Below the pieces are notes generated by a model. That model did not search any database. It worked only from the letters and a program-made list of their open reading frames with translations, and was not told where the DNA came from. Positions 1-7,363 of a stretch of DNA of 9,432 bases are shown here, piece after piece; within the stretch, counting starts at the first letter, position 1; the number at the start of each line of letters is the position of its first letter. The stretch is from positions 1-9,432 of the forward strand of contig JAURBD010000061.1 of assembly GCA_030829155.1 (NCBI GenBank), read 5' to 3'. Both the position numbers and the translations under genes were made by a program. This DNA is from Flavobacteriaceae bacterium (GTDB taxonomy: Bacteria > Bacteroidota > Bacteroidia > Flavobacteriales > Flavobacteriaceae).

Positions 1-2
1 AA

Positions 3-395
3 CGTTTTGGCTTGTCTCAATTACATCAGCTTCGTGGTCGTGTTGGTAGAGGAAATGATCAAAGCTATTGCATTTTAATGAGTAGCCATAAAAAATCAAA
101 AGAGGCTAATACTCGATTAAAAACAATGGTTCAAACCAACGATGGTTTTGAAATTGCGGAAGTTGACTTGCGCTTACGTGGTCCTGGTGACTTGACGGGA
201 ACACAACAAAGTGGGATTCTTCAACTTAAAATTGCTGACCTATTACGGGATCAGGAACTTCTGAAAACCGCTCGGATTTATGCAAAAAAAATTATTTCAG
301 AAGATCCTGAACTTTCTGATATTAAACACCAAAAAGTTAGAACCACCTATTCAAAGATTACAACTCATAAAAACATTTGGAATTACATAAGTTAG
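3..395 (+). CDS. recG: ATP-dependent DNA helicase RecG, C-terminal fragment
   Basis: RecG is a superfamily 2 double-strand DNA translocase that remodels stalled forks and Holliday junctions in the cytoplasm. Only the last 130 codons are present; the gene runs off the left edge and the family is about 700 residues long. The open frame enters at base 3 with RFGLSQLHQLRGRVGRG, which contains helicase motif VI (bases 18-53) with its arginine-rich QLRGRVGR core. It continues with SYCILM and then LRLRGPGDLTGTQQSG (about bases 171-212). That segment corresponds to the TRG (translocation in RecG) motif and separates RecG from Mfd and PriA. The LLRDQELL segment after it also matches the RecG C-terminus. 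The TTG at base 12 is internal, not a start. The stop is TAG at 393-395. No frameshift is visible. Identification is secure; the N-terminal wedge domain and Walker motifs lie outside the window. Confidence 0.95.
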   Translation, partial: RFGLSQLHQLRGRVGRGNDQSYCILMSSHKKSKEANTRLKTMVQTNDGFEIAEVDLRLRGPGDLTGTQQSGILQLKIADLLRDQELLKTARIYAKKIISEDPELSDIKHQKVRTTYSKITTHKNIWNYIS

Positions 396-398
396 TAC

Positions 399-428
399 TT
401 TATTTTAGGATACAGATGCTTATCTTTG
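399..428 (+). promoter_or_regulatory. Candidate Bacteroidota-type promoter upstream of pheT
   Basis: TATCTTTG at 421-428 fits the TAnnTTTG -7 element used by the primary sigma factor in Bacteroidota. Nineteen bases upstream, at 399-401, is TTT instead of the preferred TTG, so the -33 element is weak. Transcription from here would give a leader of roughly 85 bases before the pheT ATG. The match rests on one good element in AT-rich DNA and is tentative. Confidence 0.35.
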
Positions 429-518
429 TGGTTTATTGATGCACTTAAATGACAAACCAAAACATTCAATGTGATCAAGTTTGAGTAGAGTATTGATCTT
501 TAATAAAACAATTAACAC

Positions 519-2942
519 ATGAAAATTTCCCATAACTGGATACAACAACACCTCAAAATTGATTTACCCCTTGATAAACAACTAGAATTACTTACTGAGT
601 TGGGGCTTGAGGTAGAGGGAACCGCTTCATTTGAATCAATTAAAGGAGGTTTAAAAGGTGTGCTTGTAGGAGAAGTAATTTCAAGTAAACCACATCCCAA
701 TGCAGATCGCTTGCGGATAACTCAAGTCAATCTTGGAGAGGATGAAATCGTCCAAATTGTTTGTGGTGCTCCCAATGTTGCTGCTGGTCAGAAAGTACCT
801 GTAGCTACAGTAGGAACCAAATTGTATGATGCTGAGGGAAATTTTTTTGAAATTAAGAAAAGTAAAATTAGAGGTGAAGCCAGTCATGGAATGATCTGTG
901 CTGAAGATGAGTTGGGTCTTGGTACTTCACATGAGGGAATTATGGTTTTGAGTGATACTTTAATTCCTGGAACACCCTGTTCTGAAGTATTTGAAATTGA
1001 ATCGGATACCGTAATAGAAATTGGACTTACCCCTAACCGATCTGATGCAATGAGCCATATGGGAGTTGCGCGTGATCTAAAGGCTGGATGTAATCAAATT
1101 GATGTGTCCTCTGAATGGAAATCATCGAACACCAATAATTTTAAAATAGCTGATACAAGTTTTACTGTTGACGTTAATGTTGATGACAAAGAACGATGCC
1201 CTCAATATTACGGCATTACTCTAACTGATGTTGAAGTGAAGCCCTCCCCTAGTTGGCTTCAAAACCGATTGAATGCAATTGGGATAACCCCAAAAAATAA
1301 TATCGTAGATGCTACAAATTACATTTTACACGATTTAGGTCAGCCCCTTCATGCGTTTGATGCTTCTAAGATAAAAGGTAAAATACATGTAAAAACGCTA
1401 TCATCAGGAACTAAATTTACGACCCTTGACGGTGTAGAGCGGAGCCTTCATGAAGATGACTTGATGATTTGTGATGATGAAAACCCACTTTGTATTGCTG
1501 GTGTTTTTGGAGGTTTAGACTCTGGCGTATCCGAAAAAACTACCTCCATATTTCTTGAAAGTGCCTATTTTGATCCAGTAAGTGTTCGCAAATCGGCCAA
1601 ACGTCACGGTTTAAATACAGATGCTTCTTTTCGATTTGAAAGAGGAATTGATCCAGAGATAGGGGTTTTTGCTCTAAAAACTGCAGCAGTATTGATTCAA
1701 AATATTGCTGGAGGAAAAATTAGCAGTGAAATTCAAGAACAGGCTCAACCCCTTCCCGACAAAGTAAATTTATTTTTAAAATTTGATAAGATTACTCGTG
1801 TGATCGGTAAAAAAATTCCAAAAGACACTCTTTTGAAAATTTTAAATTCACTTGAAATTGAAATCAATAGTGCAACAGATGACGGATTTGTTATGACCGT
1901 TCCTCGCTATCGAGTTGATGTTACTCGTGAAGCTGATGTTATTGAAGAAATATTAAGGGTTTACGGTTACAACAATATCGAATCTTCCGATACTCTTCGA
2001 ACTGTATTTCCAGATTTCGATCTAAAAACACCACATAAAACTGAGCAAATTGTTGCTCAATCTCTCGTTGGGCAAGGTTTTTCTGAAGTAATGAATAATT
2101 CGTTAACAAATCCCTCATACACCAACTTAAGTAAGCAACTGGAGTCTGTTTCCAAAGTTAGTTTACTCAATCCACTGGGTCAAGATTTATCTCAATTACG
2201 ATCCAGTTTACTGTTTTCTATGTTAGAAGTTGTTCAATTCAACAGCAATCGTCAACAGAAGGATCTAAAGATTTTTGAATTCGGAAAAACATACAGTTCA
2301 CAAGCAGATTCCTACAAAGAGTCAAAAAAATTAGGGGTTTGTTTGACTGGGAATAAATATTCCGAAATGTGGAACAGTCCAATTTCAAAAATCAATTTTT
2401 TTGACATGAAGGCTACTGTTAATAGTATTTTAGAACGTCTTGGAATTTGTTCTTTTAAAGAAAATAAAACAACAATAGATCTTTTTTCAGAAGGTCTTTC
2501 TCTGAGTTTAAACAATAATTCCCTTGTTGATTTTGGTGTTGTAAAAAAAGAAATAACCAAATATTTTTCTTTAGATGCCGAAATTATTTATGCTGACTTT
2601 GATTGGGATCTGATCTACAAATACGCTTTTAAAAAAGAAATTAAAATTGAAGAAATTTCAAAATTTCCAACTTCAAGAAGAGATTTTGCGTTACTCATTG
2701 ACCGTGATGTGAATTTTGATGAATTAGAGACAGCTGCATTTAAAACCGATCGCAAGCTTCTAAAAAGTGTTTCCCTTTTTGATGTTTATGAAGGCAAAAA
2801 TCTTCCAGAAGGTAAAAAATCCTATGGGTTGAGTTTTTATTTTGGAGATCCAAACAAAACTTTAACCGATAAAAACATTGATCGAATAATGCAGAAGCTT
2901 CAAAAAGAATTTGAACAGAATTTTGGTGCTGTTTTAAGATAG
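519..2942 (+). CDS. pheT: Phenylalanyl-tRNA synthetase beta subunit (PheT)
   Basis: This is the beta chain of the alpha2-beta2 enzyme that charges tRNA-Phe with phenylalanine; beta binds tRNA and removes mischarged tyrosine. At 807 residues it is full length. An EMAP-II-like tRNA-binding OB fold spans about residues 40-150 (HPNADRL at 59-65, then RGEASHGMICAEDELGLG at 118-135). The B3/B4 editing domain follows (about 205-400). H278, G331, E347, T367 and A369 align by eye with the E. coli editing residues H265, G318, E334, T354 and A356, so editing should be intact. The B5 domain ends near 480 (VPRYRVDVTREADVIEEILR). The catalytic-like fold covers about 490-690, with NPLGQDLSQLRSSLL at 551-565. 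The FDX-ACB anticodon-binding domain starts at SKFPTSRRD (714) and runs to the C-terminus. The ATG at 519 begins the usual MKIS-x-NW sequence. pheS is not adjacent, so the alpha chain must be encoded elsewhere. There is no Shine-Dalgarno sequence, as is normal for this phylum. Confidence 0.98.
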   Translation: MKISHNWIQQHLKIDLPLDKQLELLTELGLEVEGTASFESIKGGLKGVLVGEVISSKPHPNADRLRITQVNLGEDEIVQIVCGAPNVAAGQKVPVATVGTKLYDAEGNFFEIKKSKIRGEASHGMICAEDELGLGTSHEGIMVLSDTLIPGTPCSEVFEIESDTVIEIGLTPNRSDAMSHMGVARDLKAGCNQIDVSSEWKSSNTNNFKIADTSFTVDVNVDDKERCPQYYGITLTDVEVKPSPSWLQNRLNAIGITPKNNIVDATNYILHDLGQPLHAFDASKIKGKIHVKTLSSGTKFTTLDGVERSLHEDDLMICDDENPLCIAGVFGGLDSGVSEKTTSIFLESAYFDPVSVRKSAKRHGLNTDASFRFERGIDPEIGVFALKTAAVLIQNIAGGKISSEIQEQAQPLPDKVNLFLKFDKITRVIGKKIPKDTLLKILNSLEIEINSATDDGFVMTVPRYRVDVTREADVIEEILRVYGYNNIESSDTLRTVFPDFDLKTPHKTEQIVAQSLVGQGFSEVMNNSLTNPSYTNLSKQLESVSKVSLLNPLGQDLSQLRSSLLFSMLEVVQFNSNRQQKDLKIFEFGKTYSSQADSYKESKKLGVCLTGNKYSEMWNSPISKINFFDMKATVNSILERLGICSFKENKTTIDLFSEGLSLSLNNNSLVDFGVVKKEITKYFSLDAEIIYADFDWDLIYKYAFKKEIKIEEISKFPTSRRDFALLIDRDVNFDELETAAFKTDRKLLKSVSLFDVYEGKNLPEGKKSYGLSFYFGDPNKTLTDKNIDRIMQKLQKEFEQNFGAVLR

Positions 2943-2967
2943 CTAAAAGTTAATTGATTTTAATTTG

Positions 2968-2996
2968 AAAGCCTTAAAGGTTTTTGAATTTTTATT
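2968..2996 (+). terminator. Weak candidate intrinsic terminator after pheT
   Basis: AAAGCCT (2968-2974), loop TAA and AGGTTTT (2978-2984) can form a seven-pair stem including one G-T pair, followed directly by T-rich sequence. It lies 26 bases after the pheT stop and would separate pheT from the next gene. The stem is short and AT-rich, so it may be fortuitous or only partly effective. Confidence 0.35.
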
Positions 2997-3026
2997 TTTA
3001 ATTTTACAGAAATTAAGCTCAATAGT

Positions 3027-3692
3027 ATGGATTTAAAGATATTTTCAAACACAAATATTGAAGAACAATTAAAGCAAATACGTTCCAAAGATTTAAACGA
3101 ACTCTTTTCAAAAAATGATCTTTCGCAAAATGAATTGAATCAGTTTAACATTGATGATTTAGAGTGCGATCGTATTTTTCATATTGAAGATATCAAAAAA
3201 ACATGTATTGATTATCGACTTCGTTTTTTGGATTCACGTTACTTTAAAAGCAAAATACCTCAAGCTGCTTTTGATGAAATAAACAGGCTTAATGCATTGC
3301 ACAACACCCGATTGGGAGATTACAAAATAATGGCTCCTTCTAAGTTATTTAAATTAAAAGATTATGACGATCCCCTACTTTTTGCTCCCATTGGAAATGG
3401 ATATTATTACTTGATACACAAATGGGGAAAAGACCTTCACCCATTCAGAAAGCTAATGATGTGGCCTTTCAAGTCCATTTCAAACTTATTTGTGCTGATT
3501 CTCTTATTGAGTTGTTTTGCTACCTCATTAACCCCAATACAATTGTTTTCAAAATCAAATGACTGGAGTGTTTATTGGATGATTTATTTTTTTATGTTCA
3601 AAGCAATCGCTTCTGTTGTTATTTTTTACGGTTTTGCACTTGGGAAAAATTTCAATCCTGCTATTTGGAACAGCAAATACAATAAATCTTAA
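3027..3692 (+). CDS. Hypothetical protein with two C-terminal membrane helices
   Basis: I do not recognise a named family for this 221-residue protein. It has no signal peptide. Residues 1-145 are soluble, charged and probably helical in the first half (many K, E, D, N), with cysteines at 47 and 60. A hydrophobic but non-membrane stretch follows at about 116-131 (DPLLFAPIGNGYYYLIHKWG), then a basic, aromatic segment HPFRKLMMWPFKS at 138-150. Two strong membrane segments come next, about 151-172 and 181-205, separated by a short polar loop (SKSNDW), with a basic tail ending in NKS. A helical hairpin of this kind would place both the large N-terminal domain and the tail on the same side, most likely the cytoplasm given the lysine/arginine-rich flanks. 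A DUF2007 gene starts 11 bases after its stop, so the two are probably co-transcribed and may work together. The ATG at 3027 is the first plausible start and has no Shine-Dalgarno sequence. It is a real gene by length, codon pattern and tight spacing; its function is unknown. Confidence 0.85.
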   Translation: MDLKIFSNTNIEEQLKQIRSKDLNELFSKNDLSQNELNQFNIDDLECDRIFHIEDIKKTCIDYRLRFLDSRYFKSKIPQAAFDEINRLNALHNTRLGDYKIMAPSKLFKLKDYDDPLLFAPIGNGYYYLIHKWGKDLHPFRKLMMWPFKSISNLFVLILLLSCFATSLTPIQLFSKSNDWSVYWMIYFFMFKAIASVVIFYGFALGKNFNPAIWNSKYNKS

Positions 3693-3703
3693 ATATTATT
3701 TTA

Positions 3704-3928
3704 ATGAAAGATCCTGAGAAATTTATCAAAATTTTTACTGGGAATGCCATTGAAATTCTCGCCCTGAGAAATGAATTAAAAAAACAGGGAATAGCTCCAA
3801 TTATTAAAGATGACTCAGAATCCGCTCGATTAGCAGGCTTTGGAATTGTTGCACCAGGTCTACAAGAAGTTTTTGTTCATAAAGATGAATTGGATGTTGC
3901 ATTTCGAATAGTTGAAAGCCTAAAATAA
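3704..3928 (+). CDS. DUF2007 family protein (putative signal-transducing protein)
   Basis: This is a 74-residue cytoplasmic protein. Its pattern fits the DUF2007 family (Pfam name: putative prokaryotic signal transducing protein), small alpha/beta domains of about 65-75 residues. Seen here are an early beta strand (FIKIFTGN), a helix (AIEILALRNELKKQG), a strand (IAPIIKDD), the glycine-rich turn RLAGFGIVAPG, a second strand LQEVFVHKDE and a closing helix LDVAFRIVESLK. This is the order expected of a ferredoxin-like single domain. No catalytic motif or cysteine is present. The family's name is a guess from fold resemblance and no ligand is established to my knowledge. The gene lies 11 bases downstream of the two-helix membrane protein, with no room for a separate promoter or terminator, so the pair is likely an operon. 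The membrane protein could be a partner; that is inference from position only. Confidence 0.85.
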   Translation: MKDPEKFIKIFTGNAIEILALRNELKKQGIAPIIKDDSESARLAGFGIVAPGLQEVFVHKDELDVAFRIVESLK

Positions 3929-3976
3929 TTCTTTAATATTATCGATTTCTATTTCATTTATTAGAAATACTTTCGC

Positions 3977-3984
3977 TATATTTC
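3977..3984 (+). promoter_or_regulatory. Possible -7 element upstream of the symporter gene
   Basis: TATATTTC at 3977-3984 differs from TAnnTTTG only in its last base and lies 24 bases before the symporter ATG, a reasonable distance. No TTG is found at the expected upstream spacing; the region is TTTCATTTATTAG. This is a weak candidate, mentioned because the 80-base gap after the DUF2007 gene suggests separate transcription of the symporter. Confidence 0.25.
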
Positions 3985-4008
3985 CTTTTCAAACAAACTA
4001 AATTAATT

Positions 4009-5604
4009 ATGCAATTTTTTACATTTCTTGCCTTTACAGCCCTAGTAGGTGTAATAGCATATTTAGCAACACGTAACACTGATGAAAATTCTTCTGACGG
4101 TTATTTTTTGGGTGGCAGAAGTCTGACAGGAGTTGTAATCGCTGGATCTTTACTACTAACAAATTTATCCACTGAGCAGTTAGTTGGACTTAATGGTTCA
4201 GCTTACAAAGAAGGAATTTTGGTAATGGCATGGGAAACTTTAGCAGCTTTGACTATGGTGGTAACCGCAATTGTATTGCTTCCTCGCTACCTCAAAGGAG
4301 GAATTGCAACGGTACCTCAATTTTTAGAAAATAGATACGATACCATGACCAAAACCATCACCTCAGGTCTATTCTTGAGTGGTTACATGGTTGTCCTTTT
4401 ACCAATTGTTTTGTATTCTGGGGCACTCGCCTTGAACGGTATGTTTGATGTACCAACAGTTTTGGGAGTTTCTGAAAGTGCTGCATTAAAAATATCTGTA
4501 TGGTCCATAGGAATTGTTGGATCAATTTATGCAATTTTTGGTGGATTGAAAGCTGTTGCTGTATCGGATACAGTAAATGCTGTGGGTCTTTTGATTGGAG
4601 GTACCTTGGTACCCATATTTGGATTAATTTACATCGGTGATGGTAGTGTTTTACAAGGGATTGAAGCATTAGCAGCTTCAAATCCAGAAAAACTTAATGT
4701 AATAGGTGGACCAGATTCTTCAATTCCATTTTCAACTCTCTTTACTGGGATGATGCTGGTACAATTATTTTATTGGGGAACGAATCAAGCGATTATTCAG
4801 CGTGCTCTTGCTGCTAAAAATTTAGTGGAAGGTCAAAAAGGATTAATCTATGCTGGATTCATAAAAATCCTCGGTCCTATTATCGTTGTTTTACCTGGGA
4901 TCATTGCATTTCATATTTTTGGGAACGAGTTGGATGTAACCAAACAAGATCAGTCCTATGGATTACTCGTTTCTAGAGTATTACCCGCTTCTTTAGTTGG
5001 ATTCTTTGCTGCTGTTCTTTTTGGTGCTATTTTAAGTTCTTTCAACTCTGCTTTGAACAGTTCTGTTACTTTATTTGGGTTGGACATTTACAAACAATAT
5101 TTCAAAAAAGATGCTACTGAATCTCAGGTTGTAAAAGCAGGAAAAACTTTTGGTATTGGATTGGCATTGTTTTCTATGTTGATAGCTCCAACAATTGCCA
5201 ATGCACCAGATGGTCTCTTTGGTTATTTACAAGAAATTAATGGTTGTTATAGTATCCCGATTTTAACCATAATAATCGTTGGATATCTTACAAAAAGAGT
5301 TCCTGCCTTAGCTGCAAAAATTGGAATGTTATCTGGTGTGATTTTGTATTGCTTTAGTCAATTTTATCTCAAAGGAGAGGTTGAAGCTGCAGGAGGTACT
5401 TATCCGCACTATTTACATGTAATGGCTATTTTATTTTCTTTTAATGTGCTGTTGATGTTAGCAATAGGTTACTTTAGACCAAGAACAGAAGACTTTGAAT
5501 TGGAGTACACCAAGCAGGTGGATATTACTCCATGGAAATTAGTAAAACCTATGGGTCTTTTAATTGCCATCATCGTAGTGACAATTTACATTGTGTTTGC
5601 CTAG
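4009..5604 (+). CDS. Sodium:solute symporter, SSS (SLC5) family, YidK-like
   Basis: This inner-membrane secondary transporter of 531 residues has about 14 hydrophobic segments and a likely LeuT-type fold. The best match I recognise is E. coli YidK (about 570 residues), in the same subfamily as Vibrio vSGLT. Shared blocks include GYFLGGRSL (31-39), LTNLSTEQLVG (50-60), LPRYLKGGIATVPQFLENRY (91-110), LPIVLYSGALALN (131-143) and YWGTNQAIIQRALAAK (255-270). By comparison with vSGLT from memory, sugar-site residues N52, Q57, E76, Y255, K286 and Q408 appear kept. The vSGLT residues S91 and N260 correspond to A79 and Q252. The paired serines of the sodium site are present (GAILSSFNSALNSS, S343/S344). 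Sodium-driven uptake of a sugar or related compound is therefore likely, but the substrate cannot be named, and YidK's own substrate is not firmly known. No catabolic gene, regulator or SusCD pair is adjacent to help. It converges on the ABC-F gene with a 21-base gap. Confidence 0.92.
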   Translation: MQFFTFLAFTALVGVIAYLATRNTDENSSDGYFLGGRSLTGVVIAGSLLLTNLSTEQLVGLNGSAYKEGILVMAWETLAALTMVVTAIVLLPRYLKGGIATVPQFLENRYDTMTKTITSGLFLSGYMVVLLPIVLYSGALALNGMFDVPTVLGVSESAALKISVWSIGIVGSIYAIFGGLKAVAVSDTVNAVGLLIGGTLVPIFGLIYIGDGSVLQGIEALAASNPEKLNVIGGPDSSIPFSTLFTGMMLVQLFYWGTNQAIIQRALAAKNLVEGQKGLIYAGFIKILGPIIVVLPGIIAFHIFGNELDVTKQDQSYGLLVSRVLPASLVGFFAAVLFGAILSSFNSALNSSVTLFGLDIYKQYFKKDATESQVVKAGKTFGIGLALFSMLIAPTIANAPDGLFGYLQEINGCYSIPILTIIIVGYLTKRVPALAAKIGMLSGVILYCFSQFYLKGEVEAAGGTYPHYLHVMAILFSFNVLLMLAIGYFRPRTEDFELEYTKQVDITPWKLVKPMGLLIAIIVVTIYIVFA

Positions 5605-5620
5605 TAAAGGAAAGGCTTTA
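5605..5620. terminator. Weak hairpin between convergent genes
   Basis: TAAAG (5605-5609) and CTTTA (5616-5620) can pair around a six-base loop, immediately after the symporter stop codon and five bases beyond the ABC-F stop. On the + strand it is followed by TATATTTA. It is the only hairpin in the 21-base gap between the tail-to-tail genes and could act in both directions. Five AT-rich pairs make a poor terminator, so confidence is low. Confidence 0.2.
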
Positions 5621-5625
5621 TATAT

Positions 5626-7254
5626 TTACGAAGTGTACATAGAGATCCGTTGTTCCTTTAACTTGGCGTCAGTCATGTACTCATCAAATGTTAAAAAGCG
5701 ATCGATTACACCTTTTGGAGTAAGCTCAATTATGCGGTTTCCTACTGTTTGAGCAAAAGCATGATCGTGTGTTGTTAACAAGAGTGTTCCTTTAAAGTTA
5801 GTCAAGGCATTATTCAATGCTGTAATGGACTCTAAATCTAAGTGGTTTGTTGGTTCATCCATCATAATAACATTGGAACGACTCATCATCATTTTTGACA
5901 GCATACAGCGAACTTTTTCACCTCCAGATAATACGTTTGATTTCTTGAGAGCCTCTTCACCACTAAAAATCATTTTACCCAGAAAACCGCGAATGTAAAC
6001 TTCTTCTCTTTCTTCCTCGGTAAGTGCAAATTGTCGAAGCCAATCCACTAAATTTAATTCCCCATTTTCAAAATAAGAATCGTGATCCAGAGGCAAATAA
6101 GACTGCCCTGTAGTTACCCCCCATTGAAATGAACCTGTATCAGCTTTTTTTGAGTTATTTAAAATTTCATAAAAAGCAGTAATAGCTCTTGAATCTTTAG
6201 AATAAACCACCACCTTATCCCCTCTTCCAAGATTTATGTTAATATTACTAAACAAGGTTTCGCCTTCTAATGAATAGGAAAGATTTTCAATATTTAAGAT
6301 CTGATCTCCTGCTGCTCGATCTTGTTCAAAAATAATCGCTGGATATCTTCTAGAAGAAGGTTTGATCTCTTCTATGTTTAATTTTTCAATCATCTTCTTA
6401 CGAGAAGTTGCTTGTTTAGATTTTGCAACATTAGCAGAGAATCTAGCGATGAATTCTTGTAATTCTTTTTTCTTTTCTTCACCTTTTTTGTTTTGTTGTG
6501 CTCTTTGGCGAGCTGCCAACTGACTTGATTCATACCAAAAAGTATAGTTCCCAGAGAAATGTTGGATTTTCCCAAAATCAATATCAGAGATATGAGTACA
6601 AACTGCGTCTAAAAAATGACGGTCGTGTGAAACAACAATTACGGTGTGTTCATAATTTGCAAGAAATTGTTCTAACCAAGCAATTGTTTCATAGTCTAAA
6701 TCGTTAGTAGGTTCATCCATAATCAATACGTCAGGATTTCCAAAAAGAGCTTGAGCTAATAAAACCCTTACTTTTTGAGTCCCATCTATATCAATCATTT
6801 TATTGTAATGAAGTGAAGGCTCAATTTCTAAGTGTGAAAGTAAAGTTGCAGCTTCACTCTCTGCATTCCAGCCATCCATCTCTTCAAAAACAACTTGTAA
6901 CTCACCAACCCTTTCACCGTCAGCATCAGAAAAGTTTTCCTTTGCATAAATCCAATCCATCTCGGATTTCACTTTATAAAGTTCTTGATTACCTCTTAAA
7001 ATAGTATCTAAAACCGTGTATTGGTTAAAAGCATTATGATTTTGTTCCAAAACTGACAATCGTTTTCCGGGTTCTAAAAAAACACTTCCTGAATTTGATT
7101 CTTGCTTTCCTGATAAAATTTTCAGAAATGTTGATTTTCCAGCACCATTAGCTCCAATAATTCCGTAGCAGTTTGTTCCCGAAAATGTAATATTTACATC
7201 GTCAAAGAGTACACGTTTACCAAATTGAACAGAGAGATTAGAAACAGATAACAT
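5626..7254 (-). CDS. ABC-F family ATPase, YbiT subgroup
   Basis: ABC-F proteins are soluble twin-ATPase proteins that bind the ribosomal E site and act in translation, not transport. This 542-residue protein follows E. coli YbiT along its length (QATSR near 280, MDGWNAE near 126, THISDIDFG near 220). Domain 1 has Walker A GANGAGKS (34-41), Walker B DVLIMDEPTNDLD (175-187) and switch H210. The charged linker (about 240-305, rich in K, E, Q and R) is the P-site tRNA-interacting region. Domain 2 has signature LSGGEKVR (442-449), Walker B NVIMMDEPTNHLD (461-473) and H496. Two motifs are degraded: domain 1 carries DIDGTQKVR where LSGGQ is expected, and domain 2 reads VVYSKDSRAIT (349-359) where Walker A should be. 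The frame is open throughout, so this is not a sequencing break. The start at 7254 (MLSVSNLSVQFG) is chosen because it matches the family N-terminus and because the upstream ATG at 7287 lies upstream of the promoter's -7 element. The 21-base spacing to the symporter is tail to tail. Confidence 0.93.
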   Translation of the reverse strand: MLSVSNLSVQFGKRVLFDDVNITFSGTNCYGIIGANGAGKSTFLKILSGKQESNSGSVFLEPGKRLSVLEQNHNAFNQYTVLDTILRGNQELYKVKSEMDWIYAKENFSDADGERVGELQVVFEEMDGWNAESEAATLLSHLEIEPSLHYNKMIDIDGTQKVRVLLAQALFGNPDVLIMDEPTNDLDYETIAWLEQFLANYEHTVIVVSHDRHFLDAVCTHISDIDFGKIQHFSGNYTFWYESSQLAARQRAQQNKKGEEKKKELQEFIARFSANVAKSKQATSRKKMIEKLNIEEIKPSSRRYPAIIFEQDRAAGDQILNIENLSYSLEGETLFSNININLGRGDKVVVYSKDSRAITAFYEILNNSKKADTGSFQWGVTTGQSYLPLDHDSYFENGELNLVDWLRQFALTEEEREEVYIRGFLGKMIFSGEEALKKSNVLSGGEKVRCMLSKMMMSRSNVIMMDEPTNHLDLESITALNNALTNFKGTLLLTTHDHAFAQTVGNRIIELTPKGVIDRFLTFDEYMTDAKLKEQRISMYTS

Positions 7255-7274
7255 AGTTAAATTTTTTAATAGCG

Positions 7275-7304
7275 CAAAAGTAAGCAAATTGATAGCTTAA
7301 TCAA
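7275..7304 (-). promoter_or_regulatory. Promoter of the ABC-F gene, Bacteroidota consensus
   Basis: Read on the - strand, TTG (7304-7302), exactly 19 bases, then TACTTTTG (7282-7275) fit the Bacteroidota promoter consensus TTG-N19-TAnnTTTG without mismatch. An unbroken A-tract of eight bases lies just upstream of the -33 element (7314-7307) and resembles an UP element. Transcription should begin near 7268-7270, leaving a leader of about 15 bases before the ATG at 7254. This is the best promoter in the window and it settles the start codon of the gene. Confidence 0.7.
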
Positions 7305-7363
7305 TATTTTTTTTAACTTGTAGTTTTAATTCTAGAAACATTTAGTGGTTTAAATAAATTGGA

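Noticed and set aside
12..14. TTG as a start codon for the first gene
   Set aside because: The frame is open to the window edge and the preceding residues RFG belong to the conserved RecG motif, so the gene is simply cut off.
416..439. Seven-codon frame (ATG to TGA) upstream of pheT that could be a phenylalanine leader peptide
   Set aside because: It holds one Phe codon only, overlaps the candidate -7 element so would not be on the transcript, and no attenuator-like hairpins follow.
2961..2967. TAATTTG after pheT as a promoter for the membrane-protein gene
   Set aside because: The spacing inside the motif is one base short of TAnnTTTG, and it abuts the candidate terminator stem.
4358..4681. 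107-codon frame on the - strand inside the symporter gene
   Set aside because: It is antisense to strongly conserved transporter sequence, has low-complexity Q/L/H composition and no recognisable protein pattern.
7255..7287. N-terminal extension of 11 residues on the ABC-F protein
   Set aside because: It lies across and upstream of a consensus -7 element and precedes the MLSVSNLSVQFG start that matches the family.
7321..7328. TAGTTTTA as a -7 element for the lipoprotein gene
   Set aside because: The last base is wrong and no TTG sits at an acceptable distance upstream (nearest is 29 bases away).
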